This document shows positions 8,855-18,323 of a stretch of DNA of 64,000 bases, in pieces. The DNA is from Neisseria sp. Lineage in GTDB: Bacteria > Pseudomonadota > Gammaproteobacteria > Burkholderiales > Neisseriaceae. Under the pieces are notes generated by a model, which was not told the DNA's origin, did not search any database, and worked only from the letters and a program-made list of their open reading frames with translations. Each line of letters opens with the position of its first letter. The stretch's first letter is position 1. Location: positions 1-64,000 of the forward strand of contig JAUMYW010000006.1 in assembly GCA_030528455.1 (NCBI GenBank), read 5' to 3'. Both the position numbers and the translations under genes were made by a program.

Positions 8855-8930
8855 TCCCCGATAGCTCAGTCGGTAGAGCGACGGACTGTTAATCCGCAGG
8901 TCCCTGGTTCGAGCCCAGGTCGGGGAGCCA
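8855..8930 (+). tRNA. tRNA-Asn (GTT)
   Basis: A 76-base cloverleaf. Acceptor TCCCCGA (8855-8861) pairs with TCGGGGA (8920-8926), then discriminator G and an encoded CCA. D-arm, variable loop and the GGTTCGAGCC T-arm are standard. The anticodon loop CTGTTAA carries GTT, which reads Asn codons. Confidence 0.97.
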
Positions 8931-8938
8931 GAATTTCA

Positions 8939-8968
8939 AGCCCTGAACATGTGTTCAGGGCTTTGCTG
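8939..8968 (+). terminator. Terminator after tRNA-Asn
   Basis: GCCCTGAACA and TGTTCAGGGC (about 8939-8961) form a 10-bp stem around a short loop, followed by a T-rich stretch. It lies about 9 bases past the tRNA CCA end. Confidence 0.7.
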
Positions 8969-9141
8969 TTTTGAGTGTGCGCGAAAGCAGTTTGAGTTGT
9001 GGCATAATAATACTTTTTTAAACTGGTGCAGACGGCTGCGCTGATGAAATTTGCCGGATACTTGGATACTGCCAACGCAGCAGGAAAAGGGAGGCCAAAT
9101 GATTTTACAGATGCCGGTCAGCCGTTTGAACGGAGAAAACA

Positions 9142-10533
9142 GTGAACTCTTTTTCATCACTCGGTCTGGGGCAGGAAATTGTTTCCGCCCTCAGCGAACA
9201 AGGTTATGAAACACCTACGCCGATTCAGGCGGCAGCTATTCCCAAGGCTTTGGCGGGACACGATCTTTTGGCGGCCGCCCAAACAGGTACGGGTAAAACA
9301 GCAGCCTTTATGCTGCCGAGTCTGGAACGTTTGAAGCGCTTTGCCAGCACCTCTACTTCTCCCGCCATGCATCCGGTGAGAATGCTGGTGTTGACACCGA
9401 CACGGGAGTTGGCAGACCAAATCGATCGGAATATCCAAGCTTATATCAGAAATCTGCCGCTGCGCCATACGGTATTGTTTGGCGGTGTCGATATGAAAAA
9501 ACAGACGGCAGACTTGCGTGCAGGTTGTGAAATTGTTGTGGCAACAGTGGGGCGTTTACTCGATCATGTGAAGCAAAAAAATATCCAACTCAATCGTGTG
9601 GAAATCTTAGTTCTGGACGAAGCAGACCGTATGTTGGATATGGGCTTTATTGATGATATCCGTATGATTATGCAGATGTTGCCGAAACAGCGCCAAACAC
9701 TGTTGTTTTCAGCAACTTTTGCCGATCCTATCCGCAAGTTGGCGCGTGATTTTATGAACAGTCCCGAACAGATTGAAGTTGCTGCGCAAAATATTGCCAA
9801 TGCTAATGTGGAACAGCACATAATTGCGGTGGACGGATATAAGAAACGGCATTTGCTTGAACGTTTGATTGTCGATTTGAATATGAATCAGGTGATTGTG
9901 TTTTGTAAGACCAAGCAAAGCGTCGATCAGGTTAATCGGGATTTGCAGCGTAAAGGGATTTCTGCTCAGGCGATTCACGGGGACAAATCCCAGCAGGTGC
10001 GTTTGGAAACACTCAATGCGTTTAAAGAAGGTAATGTGCGGGTATTGGTTGCAACCGATGTGGCTGCCCGGGGTTTGGATATTGCCGAATTGCCTTTTGT
10101 TATCAATTACGAACTTCCGACACAGGCTGAAGATTATGTGCACCGTATCGGACGTACCGGTCGTGCAGGGGCCGATGGAGTGGCGATTTCTATGATGGAT
10201 GAGACCGAACAGAAAATGTTTGAGGCCATCAAGGAGCTGACCGGCAGTGATTTGAATGTGGAGCGGATCGAAGGTTTCGAACCGCGTTGGTGGGGACGGG
10301 AAGCGAAGCCGTCTGCAGGCCGTGATAATCACGGAGGTGTCGGTGATGTACGTGCCGAGCGTCGCGAACGTACGCCCCAAATGCCTCAAAGAACACGTGA
10401 AAGTACGACGGTGCGTCAGTCGGCTTATGAAGATGCCGGGCAGTCGTGTACAAAAATCGCGGGACGCAGCCGCCGTCGCGGAGAGCGTACCAAGTGTGCT
10501 TTGGTCCAACCGGGATTTGGTGTGTTGGTTTGA
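9142..10533 (+). CDS. rhlE: DEAD-box ATP-dependent RNA helicase, RhlE type
   Basis: A 463-residue RNA helicase that unwinds short RNA duplexes during ribosome assembly and mRNA decay. Visible motifs in order: Q motif (TPTPIQAAAIP), Walker A AQTGTGKTAA, PTRELADQ, DEAD, SAT, and motif VI HRIGRTGRAG. After about residue 370 comes a basic, low-complexity tail rich in Arg/Glu/Gln. The start is a GTG preceded by CGGAGAAAAC at proper distance. RhlE helicases can associate with RNase E degradosomes. The gene lies just downstream of rne and tRNA-Asn on the same strand but has its own start region. Confidence 0.92.
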   Translation: MNSFSSLGLGQEIVSALSEQGYETPTPIQAAAIPKALAGHDLLAAAQTGTGKTAAFMLPSLERLKRFASTSTSPAMHPVRMLVLTPTRELADQIDRNIQAYIRNLPLRHTVLFGGVDMKKQTADLRAGCEIVVATVGRLLDHVKQKNIQLNRVEILVLDEADRMLDMGFIDDIRMIMQMLPKQRQTLLFSATFADPIRKLARDFMNSPEQIEVAAQNIANANVEQHIIAVDGYKKRHLLERLIVDLNMNQVIVFCKTKQSVDQVNRDLQRKGISAQAIHGDKSQQVRLETLNAFKEGNVRVLVATDVAARGLDIAELPFVINYELPTQAEDYVHRIGRTGRAGADGVAISMMDETEQKMFEAIKELTGSDLNVERIEGFEPRWWGREAKPSAGRDNHGGVGDVRAERRERTPQMPQRTRESTTVRQSAYEDAGQSCTKIAGRSRRRGERTKCALVQPGFGVLV

Positions 10534-10563
10534 TAATGATTGGATAAGCAAGTCTGTATATAC

Positions 10564-10600
10564 AAGGCCGCCCGAAATGGATTTTCAGGCGGCCTTTTTG
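10564..10600. terminator. Bidirectional terminator between rhlE and lldP
   Basis: AAGGCCGCC (10564-10572) pairs with GGCGGCCTT (10588-10596), extended by GAAA/TTTTC with one mismatch, and is followed by TTTTT. The two flanking genes converge here. Confidence 0.75.
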
Positions 10601-10615
10601 AATATCAAAGTTTTA

Positions 10616-12196
10616 TTAAAGCAGGAACAGAGTAGCGATAACCGCAGAGATGATGCCGTAAATAAACATCGGGATAGCGGTTTTTTTGATAATTGCCCCC
10701 TCTTGGTTTTGGACGTTCAAGACAGAGCAAACAGCAATAATGTTATTGATGCATACCATATTGCCCATTGCGCCACCGACAGACTGTAAGGCCAGAACCA
10801 AAGTAACAGACAATCCGGTGGTTTCGGCAATCTGCATCTGTATGGCGCCGAAAGTCAGATTGGAAACTGTGTTCGAACCGGAGAAGAATGCGCCGATTGC
10901 ACCCAGATAAGGTGAGAAATATACCCAGTGTTCTCCGGTCATTGCAGCAAATTCTTTGCCGATGGTTTTTACCATAGAGGCATCGCCGCCTACCAGCATC
11001 AGTTTGACCATAATCAGTGCTCCCAGCAAAGCAAGGAACGGTTTGCGGACTTGTTTGAGTGTGGCACTGAAAATCGATACAGAATCAGATGATTTGGTTT
11101 TAAACAGCCATAAAGACAGCAGTACGGCAGCCACAAACGGAATCAGTGCAGGTACGTACAGCATCTGGTATCTGTCATGTACTGCCTCACCTAAGATATT
11201 TTTGAAGTTGAAAATCAGAGCACGGCTCAATTCGAAGTCGAAAATACCTAAAGGCAGGTTGAACAAGGGAGTATTGTCGGTCAATAGACCTTTGATGCCG
11301 AGTTGTTTGATACGGGTAATAACCAGAATGCCGATCAGCATACCCAAAGGGGATAAAGCTTTAAGTACGGTTTTAACCGGCAAGTGTTCGTTTTCTTGCT
11401 CATGGCGGTGTTCTTTATTCAGACCGATGCCTTTGTTGGCTAAAAATACGGAAATCAGCAGACCGATTGCACCGCCGACCAGTGCAGGGAATTCGTAATT
11501 CATGGTGGCTAGGATGCAGTACGGTACGGTACATGACAAAATACTCAGGTAAATAAATACCAGATTTTTGCGGATTTCAGTCCAGGGGCGGATAAAGGTC
11601 AGTGCAATAACAGGAATGACGAAACCGGCAAAAAAATGAATTAGAGCTGTTTGTTTGCCGATAGACAGGATATCGGCATCATTGAGGTTCAATGGGCCGA
11701 AGCCGAACCAAGTCGGAGTGCCGACCGCGCCGAAAGAAACCGGAACAGAGTTCATGACTAAGGCAAAAATTGCAACGCGCAGGGGATTGAAACCCAGACT
11801 CATCAAAATCGGAGCAGCAATGGCGGCAGGTGTGCCAAAGCCTGATGCGCCCTCAATCATAAAGGCAAATGCCCAGCCGATAATCATTAATTGTGCAATT
11901 GGATTCGGATTGATATTGCCCAGCCATTTGCGCAGGATATCGATATTGCCGGTGGTTTCCATCATGCGGTTGAATAAAATCGCGCCAAAAATCACGGTAA
12001 TGGGTGTAAATGTGGAAATCAGACCGGAAATAATGTTGGCATTAAGCAGATTGAACGGATTGCCGAAATAGGTAATTTGCAGGATGTAAATCAATATTGC
12101 AGTCAGAGGGAGTGCAATGTAAGAGGGTATGCTGTTTTTTTTCACCATCATCCAAATGAGCAGGACGATGGGAAGGATGCTGAGAAAGAGAGCCAT
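10616..12196 (-). CDS. lldP: L-lactate permease
   Basis: A 526-residue inner-membrane lactate:proton symporter of the LctP family. It has about 12 hydrophobic segments, starts MALFLSILPIVLLIWMMVKK, and shows the family segment EGASGFGTPAAIAAPIL near residue 120. A GSNTVSNLTFGAIQ stretch lies near 450. The ribosome binding site GGAGAACAAGCTC precedes the ATG. It follows lutB on the same strand with a 246-base gap that contains a strong DUS hairpin, so it may be partly uncoupled from lutACB. The context supports lactate uptake feeding the Lut oxidation complex. Confidence 0.93.
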   Translation of the reverse strand: MALFLSILPIVLLIWMMVKKNSIPSYIALPLTAILIYILQITYFGNPFNLLNANIISGLISTFTPITVIFGAILFNRMMETTGNIDILRKWLGNINPNPIAQLMIIGWAFAFMIEGASGFGTPAAIAAPILMSLGFNPLRVAIFALVMNSVPVSFGAVGTPTWFGFGPLNLNDADILSIGKQTALIHFFAGFVIPVIALTFIRPWTEIRKNLVFIYLSILSCTVPYCILATMNYEFPALVGGAIGLLISVFLANKGIGLNKEHRHEQENEHLPVKTVLKALSPLGMLIGILVITRIKQLGIKGLLTDNTPLFNLPLGIFDFELSRALIFNFKNILGEAVHDRYQMLYVPALIPFVAAVLLSLWLFKTKSSDSVSIFSATLKQVRKPFLALLGALIMVKLMLVGGDASMVKTIGKEFAAMTGEHWVYFSPYLGAIGAFFSGSNTVSNLTFGAIQMQIAETTGLSVTLVLALQSVGGAMGNMVCINNIIAVCSVLNVQNQEGAIIKKTAIPMFIYGIISAVIATLFLL

Positions 12197-12309
12197 GAGC
12201 TTGTTCTCCGAAAAAGTTGGTTGTCAGTGAAACGTTGCTGTCTCCGGAAAGGAGGGATTCCGACCGTTGCCAAACAATGTTTGTAATGTATTTATATGTG
12301 CAGATGACG

Positions 12310-12350
12310 GTGCTGCAGACGGCTTTGTTGGTTCAAGCCGTCTGCAGCAC
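12310..12350. terminator. Long DUS hairpin between lutB and lldP
   Basis: GTGCTGCAGACGGCTT (12310-12325) and AAGCCGTCTGCAGCAC (12335-12350) form a 16-bp perfect stem with a 9-base loop. It sits between two same-strand genes that should act together. No long T-run follows on the minus strand, so it may attenuate rather than end transcription. Confidence 0.6.
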
Positions 12351-12442
12351 CTGCTGTCTCCAAAGCAGACAGAATGCAGCGGGCAGGATTATATCGTCTG
12401 CTTGTTCATTCTGTTGGACTATTTGTAGTTTGATTGGCTGAT

Positions 12443-13882
12443 TTAAAGATGTTTATCGCGCTCTGCTATCAGTTGGTGCAGGGTTTTTGCGGCGGGTTTC
12501 ATCGGTACGCGGTAGTCGGTCCAAGAAAGTTGTTTGCCCGGCGTGAGTGCGCGGAATGTGGTTGCTGCCCAGCCGAAAGCGCGGTAGGCTTTTTTGCCGC
12601 TGAAAATTCCGTCAAATGTGCGCCACGCCAACGCTTCTCCGATGGAGTATGAGGCACCTTGTCCGCGTATCGGGTAAGGGACGGTTTCTTGCGGAGGACG
12701 TTGAGCTTCTTCCCGCCAACGCTGCATCTGTTCGGTAATCGGGATTTTGACGGGACAGACTTCTACACAGGCACCGCACATCGAACAGGCAGTCGGTAAA
12801 TCGCGGGTTTTATCCAAGCCGAGCATGTGCGGCGAAACGATTTCCCCAATCGGTCCGGGATAGGTTGTGCCGTAGGCGGCACCGCCGATACGGCTGTAAA
12901 CCGGGCAGTGGTTCATGCATGCGCCACAGCGGATGCATTGCAGTGTACGGCGCATTTGTTCTTCGCCGAATGCCTGGGTACGGCCGTTGTCGAGCAAAAC
13001 GAGATGCATTTCCTGCGGGCCGTCCAATTCTCCGCTGCGGCGGGGGCCGGTAATCATATTGAAATAAGTGGTGATCGGCTGACCGATGGCAGAGCGGGGC
13101 AGCAGGCTGTAGAGCGGGGGAATGTCGGACAGTTTGGCTACCACTTTTTCAATACCGGTAATAGCGATGTGTACGGGCGGTACGGTAGTAGTCAGACGGC
13201 CGTTGCCTTCGTTTTCCACCAGGCAGAGTGTGCCGGTTTCGGCAACAGCGAAGTTGACACCGCTCAAACCGATGTCCGCTGTGCGGTAGATGTCGCGCAG
13301 GGCACGGCGGGCGATGCCGGTGAGTTCGTCTACATCGTCGGTCAGAGGCGTACCCAGATTATTGTGGAACAGTTCGCTGACCTGCTGCTTGGTTTTATGG
13401 ATGGCCGGCATCACGATGTGAGTCGGCTTTTCGCCTGCCATTTGTACGATGTATTCGCCCAAATCGCTTTCTACGGCTTGAATACCTTTTGCTTCGAGAT
13501 AGTGGTTCAGCTCGATTTCTTCGCTGACCATGGATTTACCTTTGACCATCAGGCTGCCGTTATGTTTGGTAACGATGCCGTGAATGATTTGGCAGGCTTC
13601 TTCGGGGGTTTCTGCCCAATGGACGTGCACGCCCAAGCGTGTCAGATTGTTTTCCAATTCTTCCAATAAATCAGGCAGCTTGGAAAGAGAACGCTGGCGG
13701 ATATGTTCGCACAGGCTGCGCAGGCCTTGCAGTTCCACTTCGTCCGACAAGACGTTTTTGCGCTTGGTCATCAGCATATCCATGGCAGTACGCAGGCTTT
13801 TGCGCAAAGGTTGGTCGGCCAGTGCTTCGCGGGCATTTTGTTTGAATGTTTCCGGCAGGAAGTGTACGGTTTGAGTGTTCAT
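12443..13882 (-). CDS. lutB: L-lactate utilisation iron-sulfur protein LutB
   Basis: A 479-residue subunit of the LutABC L-lactate oxidation system. The N-terminal LUD (DUF162) domain covers about 60-300, including SGVNFAVAETGTL. Two [4Fe-4S] ferredoxin motifs follow, CIRCGACMNHCPVY and CSMCGACVEVCPVKIP, and then a C-terminal LutB-specific region. I chose ATG 13882 (MNTQTVHFLPETFKQNARE); the ten residues before it in frame come from a DUS-containing spacer. Order lutA-lutC-lutB-lldP on the minus strand forms the lactate operon. Confidence 0.94.
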   Translation of the reverse strand: MNTQTVHFLPETFKQNAREALADQPLRKSLRTAMDMLMTKRKNVLSDEVELQGLRSLCEHIRQRSLSKLPDLLEELENNLTRLGVHVHWAETPEEACQIIHGIVTKHNGSLMVKGKSMVSEEIELNHYLEAKGIQAVESDLGEYIVQMAGEKPTHIVMPAIHKTKQQVSELFHNNLGTPLTDDVDELTGIARRALRDIYRTADIGLSGVNFAVAETGTLCLVENEGNGRLTTTVPPVHIAITGIEKVVAKLSDIPPLYSLLPRSAIGQPITTYFNMITGPRRSGELDGPQEMHLVLLDNGRTQAFGEEQMRRTLQCIRCGACMNHCPVYSRIGGAAYGTTYPGPIGEIVSPHMLGLDKTRDLPTACSMCGACVEVCPVKIPITEQMQRWREEAQRPPQETVPYPIRGQGASYSIGEALAWRTFDGIFSGKKAYRAFGWAATTFRALTPGKQLSWTDYRVPMKPAAKTLHQLIAERDKHL

Positions 13883-13947
13883 AGCGTGTTCCGTGCGTTC
13901 TGCAGACAGCATATTCGGTTGCAGATACCGTCTGCAGAATGTTTGTT

Positions 13948-14649
13948 TTATTGTTTTTCGTCTTGCAAATCGGCCAAATCGATGTGATCCGGCACGATGG
14001 CCAATACCGCCATATCGCGGGGACCGTGTGCGCCGAATGCCAGAGTTAGCTGGATGTCGGCGGTTTTGGACGGGCCGGAAACCAGTACGACATTGGTCGG
14101 CATGCCGTCTGCAAGTTGTTCTCCCTCAACCGCTTGGTGAAAGTCGTTGTACATTTTCCGCGTGTCAAACAGGCATATGTGTACGGGAGGAACCAGGCTC
14201 TGGCTGCGCGGCTCCAGAGAGGTAGGTAGAAGCATCAGTGTGCCGGTGTGGGCTATGCCGCAGAGGGAGTCGGTAAAACCTGCATCGATGTCGGCGAAAA
14301 ATTCGTCTTTCCAGTCTTCGATTTTGCGGTCGAATGTTTTGACTGTTATGTCGGCCTGAGACAGGACTGAAGCTGCGCGTCTGCCGTGGGGGGTGTCGGG
14401 AGAAAGCAGCAGATTGTTTAATTTTTTTTCTTCGGCAATTTTGACCAAAGCATGTTCCCAGTCGTTTTCGCGCACCCAGTAGATTTCGGTTTTCACCGCA
14501 CGCATAGCGGCAGCCCAATGTTTCAGGCGGGCCGTTTCGCTTTCCCATACGGGCGACATTTCGCGGTAATACTCGAAAGTGTCCGGCTCGCGCATCGGAT
14601 AAGGATTGGCTTGACGCAGTTTGTTCAATATGTTTTCACGCGCGCTCAT
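13948..14649 (-). CDS. lutC: L-lactate utilisation protein LutC
   Basis: A 233-residue LUD-domain protein, the third part of the LutABC lactate dehydrogenase complex that converts L-lactate to pyruvate. Visible LUD features are SLCGIAHTGTLMLLPTSLEPRSQSLVPP and the C-terminal GPSKTADIQLTLAFGAHGPRDMAVL. The ATG at 14649 overlaps the lutA stop codon (ATGA), so the two are translationally coupled. A 65-base gap with imperfect inverted DUS-like sequence separates it from lutB. Confidence 0.92.
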   Translation of the reverse strand: MSARENILNKLRQANPYPMREPDTFEYYREMSPVWESETARLKHWAAAMRAVKTEIYWVRENDWEHALVKIAEEKKLNNLLLSPDTPHGRRAASVLSQADITVKTFDRKIEDWKDEFFADIDAGFTDSLCGIAHTGTLMLLPTSLEPRSQSLVPPVHICLFDTRKMYNDFHQAVEGEQLADGMPTNVVLVSGPSKTADIQLTLAFGAHGPRDMAVLAIVPDHIDLADLQDEKQ

Positions 14650-15401
14650 GCTTTGCCTCCGGTGCGTTCCAGTAGAAATGTGGCGATATGTTTCGGTTTG
14701 GGCATATCCGGTTCGCTTTTGGCGATTTTGCCGCCGATATTGAGCAGGCAGCCGCCGTCGGCACTGATAATTTCCACTGCTTCGGTGTCTTTCAGGGCCT
14801 GTACTTTGTCGGCAACCATAGCACCGGAAATATCGGCCTGCTTGATTGAGAATGTGCCGCCGAAACCGCAGCATTCGCTTTCGTGGTCATGAACGATGCG
14901 TTCTACATTTTGCAGACTGTCAACGAGTTTCCAGCCGGTCAGGTGAACGCCCATCTCTCGGCGGGCGGAGCAGGAGGTATGGACGGCGACTTTGGCCGGT
15001 CCGCCTTTGTCTTGCGGTTTGTAGCCGATATTGACGAGAAAGTTGGTAAATTCGACGATGCGTTCGGAGATTTCTTTGGCTTTCGTTTCAAATTTGCTGT
15101 TTTTGAACAATTCCGGCCAGTGGTGCTTCATCATGCCGCCGCAGGAGCCGGACGGTACGACAACCGGCCAGTTTTCAGGGAATAAATCCAATTGGGCTTT
15201 GGCGACTTCAAAGGCTTCGCTGCGGTGTCCGGAGGAAAAGGCGGGTTGGCCGCAGCAGCTTTGCGCCATGGGAAAATGTACGCGGATGCCCTGTTGTTCG
15301 AGCAGAGTAATCGCATCCATGCCGGCTTCGGGCATAAAAATGTCTAACAGACAGGTACCGAAGAAATAAACATCGGTCGGTGTGGAAATGTTTGCGTTCA
15401 T
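14646..15401 (-). CDS. lutA: L-lactate utilisation protein LutA (CCG-domain)
   Basis: A 251-residue protein with two cysteine-rich CCG domains of the heterodisulfide-reductase/glycolate-oxidase F type. The first is seen at FPMAQSCCGQPAF with PSGSCGGMMKHHWPE, the second at HTSCSARREMG with SECCGFGGTFSIKQ. It is the first gene of the lut operon. I chose the internal ATG 15401 (MNANISTPTDVYFFGTCL), which matches LutA proteins better than ATG 15425. Its upstream region (15402-15560) presumably holds the operon promoter; I see no specific operator. Confidence 0.93.
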   Translation of the reverse strand: MNANISTPTDVYFFGTCLLDIFMPEAGMDAITLLEQQGIRVHFPMAQSCCGQPAFSSGHRSEAFEVAKAQLDLFPENWPVVVPSGSCGGMMKHHWPELFKNSKFETKAKEISERIVEFTNFLVNIGYKPQDKGGPAKVAVHTSCSARREMGVHLTGWKLVDSLQNVERIVHDHESECCGFGGTFSIKQADISGAMVADKVQALKDTEAVEIISADGGCLLNIGGKIAKSEPDMPKPKHIATFLLERTGGKA

Positions 15402-15560
15402 GGTCGTATTCTTTATCGGACGCATTCGGAATGCGCCGTTTTTTGTAGGTAACCGATAACTTTAAGTAATAGTTATGGGCGGGTCAAGGGTTGGTGTGAA
15501 AATAGTTGTTCCGGTTGCTTGGCAGGTAGGGATATTGTGTTGCAGACGGCATGGGGCTGC

Positions 15561-16811
15561 TTAACCGTGTGTGGAAGGGGTATGCTGCAAATAGGTGCGT
15601 ACGCCGTCGGCAATGGCTTGGGCGCAGCGGCGGCGGAAGTCCATGCTGGCCAGCAGCTGTTCTTCGACCGGATTAGACAGAAAAGCCGTTTCAACCAAAA
15701 TAGACGGAATGTCGGGTGCCCGCAATACGGCAAAATTGGCTTGGTCGACCCGGCCTTTGTGCAGTTTGTTCAGTTTGCCTAATTCGTTCAGCACTTTTTG
15801 ACCGAGAATCTGGCTGTCTTTATTGGTAACGGTTTGTGCCATGTCGAGCAGGGCAGTGTCTACATGGCGGTTGCCGACGGTTTGTACGCCGCCGATTAAA
15901 TCGGCATCGTTTTGTGTTTGGGCAAGGAATTTTGCGGCGGCACTGCTTGCGCCTTTGGTGCTGAGCGTGTAAACGCCTGTGCCGCGTGCGTTGGGGCTGG
16001 TGAAGGAGTCGGCGTGGATGGAGACGAAAACGTCCGCTTTCAGTTTGCGGGCTTTTGCAACGCGTATGCCCAAAGGGATGAATACGTCCTCGTTGCGCGT
16101 CATACGGACTTTGTATCCCATCTGTTCCAAGCGTTTTTTGGTTTCCCGGGCAATCGACAGGACAACGTCTTTTTCACGAAGCCCGCTCGGTCCGATGGCA
16201 CCCGGGTCTTCGCCGCCGTGGCCGGGATCGAGCATTACGAGGGTTTGCCGCCGTTTGCCGCGTGCGGACGGCTTTTCAGATGATGCTTCGGCAATCTGCG
16301 GTGTGGGCGTTCCCTGTTTGGAAATGCGGCCTTGCGAATAGTCGTTGAGCAGAGCCATCAGCGGATCGTCGGCATCTTGGATACTGCTCGGATAAAGGTC
16401 TACAACCAGACGGTGTCGGAAGTTGGCAATCGGGTTGAGGGCAAACAGTTGAGGATTGACCGGTGTTTTCAAATCAATCACGATGCGGACGGTGTCGGCA
16501 GTGTTTTGACCGACGCGGATATTGCCGATATAAGGATCGTTGCGTTGGACTTTGCCGCTGATGCTGTGCAATACATTGTCCAATCGGGTGTTTCTCAAAT
16601 CGATGACCAGCCGGCGCGGGTTGTCGAGCGTGAAATATTTGTAGTTGAGTGCGCGGCCGGCTTCCAAGGTCAGGCGCGTGTAGGAGCTGGCCGGCCAGAT
16701 GCGTACCGCGATAAATTGAGATGCGGTTTTGGCCGGGGTGTGCGAGGCGGTGAACAGCAATCCTAGTGCTGTGTTGCGGATTAAATGTCGGCGGGTAAGT
16801 TTTTGTACCAT
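15561..16811 (-). CDS. amiC: N-acetylmuramoyl-L-alanine amidase AmiC
   Basis: A 416-residue zinc amidase that cuts the amide bond between muramic acid and the peptide during daughter-cell separation. The N-terminus MVQKLTRRHLIRNTALGLLF is a Tat-type signal with a twin arginine, in line with Tat export of AmiC in E. coli. Residues about 40-150 form the septum-targeting AMIN domain. The Amidase_3 domain has LDPGHGGEDPGAIG, VSIHADSF and ILVETAFLSNP with the zinc ligands and catalytic glutamate. Its start lies inside tsaE, overlapping by 31 bases, so it is read with tsaE. Confidence 0.95.
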   Translation of the reverse strand: MVQKLTRRHLIRNTALGLLFTASHTPAKTASQFIAVRIWPASSYTRLTLEAGRALNYKYFTLDNPRRLVIDLRNTRLDNVLHSISGKVQRNDPYIGNIRVGQNTADTVRIVIDLKTPVNPQLFALNPIANFRHRLVVDLYPSSIQDADDPLMALLNDYSQGRISKQGTPTPQIAEASSEKPSARGKRRQTLVMLDPGHGGEDPGAIGPSGLREKDVVLSIARETKKRLEQMGYKVRMTRNEDVFIPLGIRVAKARKLKADVFVSIHADSFTSPNARGTGVYTLSTKGASSAAAKFLAQTQNDADLIGGVQTVGNRHVDTALLDMAQTVTNKDSQILGQKVLNELGKLNKLHKGRVDQANFAVLRAPDIPSILVETAFLSNPVEEQLLASMDFRRRCAQAIADGVRTYLQHTPSTHG

Positions 16812-17257
16812 TTTTCCAGATGTTCCAAACCGTTCGGTGTGTGGGCGTTCAGGTGTGCTTCGCGTCCGTCTGCACGACGGACGAGTTCCAGGGACAAATC
16901 GGCCTGCGGTATAAAGCCTTCGCCTTTGTGCGGCCATTCGATCAGGCAGACGCTGCCGTCTGCAAGTTCGTCCAAACCGGCATCTTCCCATTCTTCGGGG
17001 ATGGTGAAGCGGTATAAGTCGAAGTGGTGCAGCGGAAATTCGGGCAGGCTGTAGCTCTCTACGATGGCGTAAGTGGGGCTTTTTACTGAGCCGCAGTGTC
17101 CCAAACCGCGCAGTAGGCCGCGTGTAAAGGTTGTTTTTCCCGCGCCCAAGTCTCCGTCCAGATATACCACCAGCGGTGCGGATAAAACGGGAGCGAGCGA
17201 TGCGCCGAGGGCAGCGGTGGCTTGTTCGTTGGCAAGGAAAATCGGGCGTGGCGGCAT
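16781..17257 (-). CDS. tsaE: tRNA threonylcarbamoyladenosine biosynthesis ATPase TsaE
   Basis: A 158-residue P-loop ATPase that works with TsaB and TsaD to add threonylcarbamoyl to A37 of ANN-decoding tRNAs. Walker A is LDGDLGAGKTTFTRGLLRG, followed by SPTYAIVESY and HHFDLYRF. LIEWPHKGEGFIPQADL is typical of the C-terminal part. The 31-base overlap with amiC in another frame is the same gene pair seen in many Proteobacteria (there tsaE-amiB). Confidence 0.94.
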   Translation of the reverse strand: MPPRPIFLANEQATAALGASLAPVLSAPLVVYLDGDLGAGKTTFTRGLLRGLGHCGSVKSPTYAIVESYSLPEFPLHHFDLYRFTIPEEWEDAGLDELADGSVCLIEWPHKGEGFIPQADLSLELVRRADGREAHLNAHTPNGLEHLEKWYKNLPADI

Positions 17258-17398
17258 GTCGGACGGCCTGTTCGGACAAAATTGCGATTATCCGTGAAAC
17301 GGCGTGCTTTGCAAACCGCAGGAAGGTTAAATCTGCTTAAAACGGTGCTAAAATGCCGGTCGGCTGCTGCAGACGGCATATTGGCGGAACGGAGTGTT

Positions 17399-18214
17399 AT
17401 GAAAAATTTGAAGCAAAGACCGATAGGTGTATTCGACTCGGGTGTGGGCGGGCTGACGGTGGTGCGTGCGTTGATGGAACGGCTGCCGATGGAAGACATT
17501 GTTTATTTCGGCGATACTGCCCGTGTGCCTTACGGTGTGAAATCGCGTGCGACAATTGAGATGTTTACTGCGCAGATTGTGGAGTTTCTGCTGCAAAACG
17601 AAGTGAAGGCTTTGGTGGTGGCCTGCAATACGATTGCGGCAGTGGCCGGGCAGAAAGTGCGCCAGATGGCGGGTAATATGCCGGTTTTGGATGTGATAAC
17701 CGCCGGAGCGCAGGCGGCTTTGCTGGCCACCCGTAATAATCATATCGGCGTGATTGCCACCAATACGACCGTGAACAGTAATGCTTATGCGCGGGCTATC
17801 CATGCCGCTAATCCGCAAACACGTGTGCAGTCGCAGGCCTGTCCGTTGTTTGTGCCGTTGGTTGAGGAAGGTTGGATAGACCATGAGGTTACGCGTTTGA
17901 CTGCTCAGGAGTATTTGAAGCCGTTGCTGGCGGAAAACATCGATACGCTGGTGCTGGGCTGTACGCACTATCCGCTGCTCAAGCCCCTGCTGCAAAAACA
18001 GGCTGCAGGCATCAGGCTGGTTGATTCTGCGTTGACGACTGCCGAAGCGGTTGCACAATCGTTGAAAACCTCCGGGCTGCTGAACAGTCGGTCCGATAAC
18101 GGTGATGCGGATTACCGTTTTTATGTCAGCGATATTCCGTTGCGTTTCCAAACCATAGGAGAACGGTTTTTGGGGCGAAGTCTGCACCAGATTGAGATGG
18201 TGTCGCTGGGCTGA
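17399..18214 (+). CDS. murI: Glutamate racemase
   Basis: A 271-residue enzyme that makes D-glutamate for peptidoglycan. Both catalytic cysteines are visible, in VVACNTIAAVAGQ and LGCTHYPLL, and the N-terminus has the typical IGVFDSGVGGLTVVRAL. GGAG five bases before ATG 17399 fixes the start. The gene diverges from tsaE-amiC, so the 140-base gap between them holds both promoters. Confidence 0.96.
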   Translation: MKNLKQRPIGVFDSGVGGLTVVRALMERLPMEDIVYFGDTARVPYGVKSRATIEMFTAQIVEFLLQNEVKALVVACNTIAAVAGQKVRQMAGNMPVLDVITAGAQAALLATRNNHIGVIATNTTVNSNAYARAIHAANPQTRVQSQACPLFVPLVEEGWIDHEVTRLTAQEYLKPLLAENIDTLVLGCTHYPLLKPLLQKQAAGIRLVDSALTTAEAVAQSLKTSGLLNSRSDNGDADYRFYVSDIPLRFQTIGERFLGRSLHQIEMVSLG

Positions 18215-18240
18215 GCCGTCTGCAGGCTTGTTCGGAATCG

Positions 18241-18283
18241 GAAAATGCCGTTTGCACGGGTGGGTGCAGACGGCATTTTCGCA
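18241..18283. terminator. Bidirectional terminator between murI and the ABC operon
   Basis: GAAAATGCCGTTTGCA and a matching TGCAGACGGCATTTTC arm with one mismatch form a long stem around a short loop, with T-runs on both strands. It separates convergent genes and contains one DUS copy. Confidence 0.75.
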
Positions 18284-18323
18284 TTTTCGATGGTGGATAA
18301 TGAAGGCGTGAGCCGTTTGCGGC

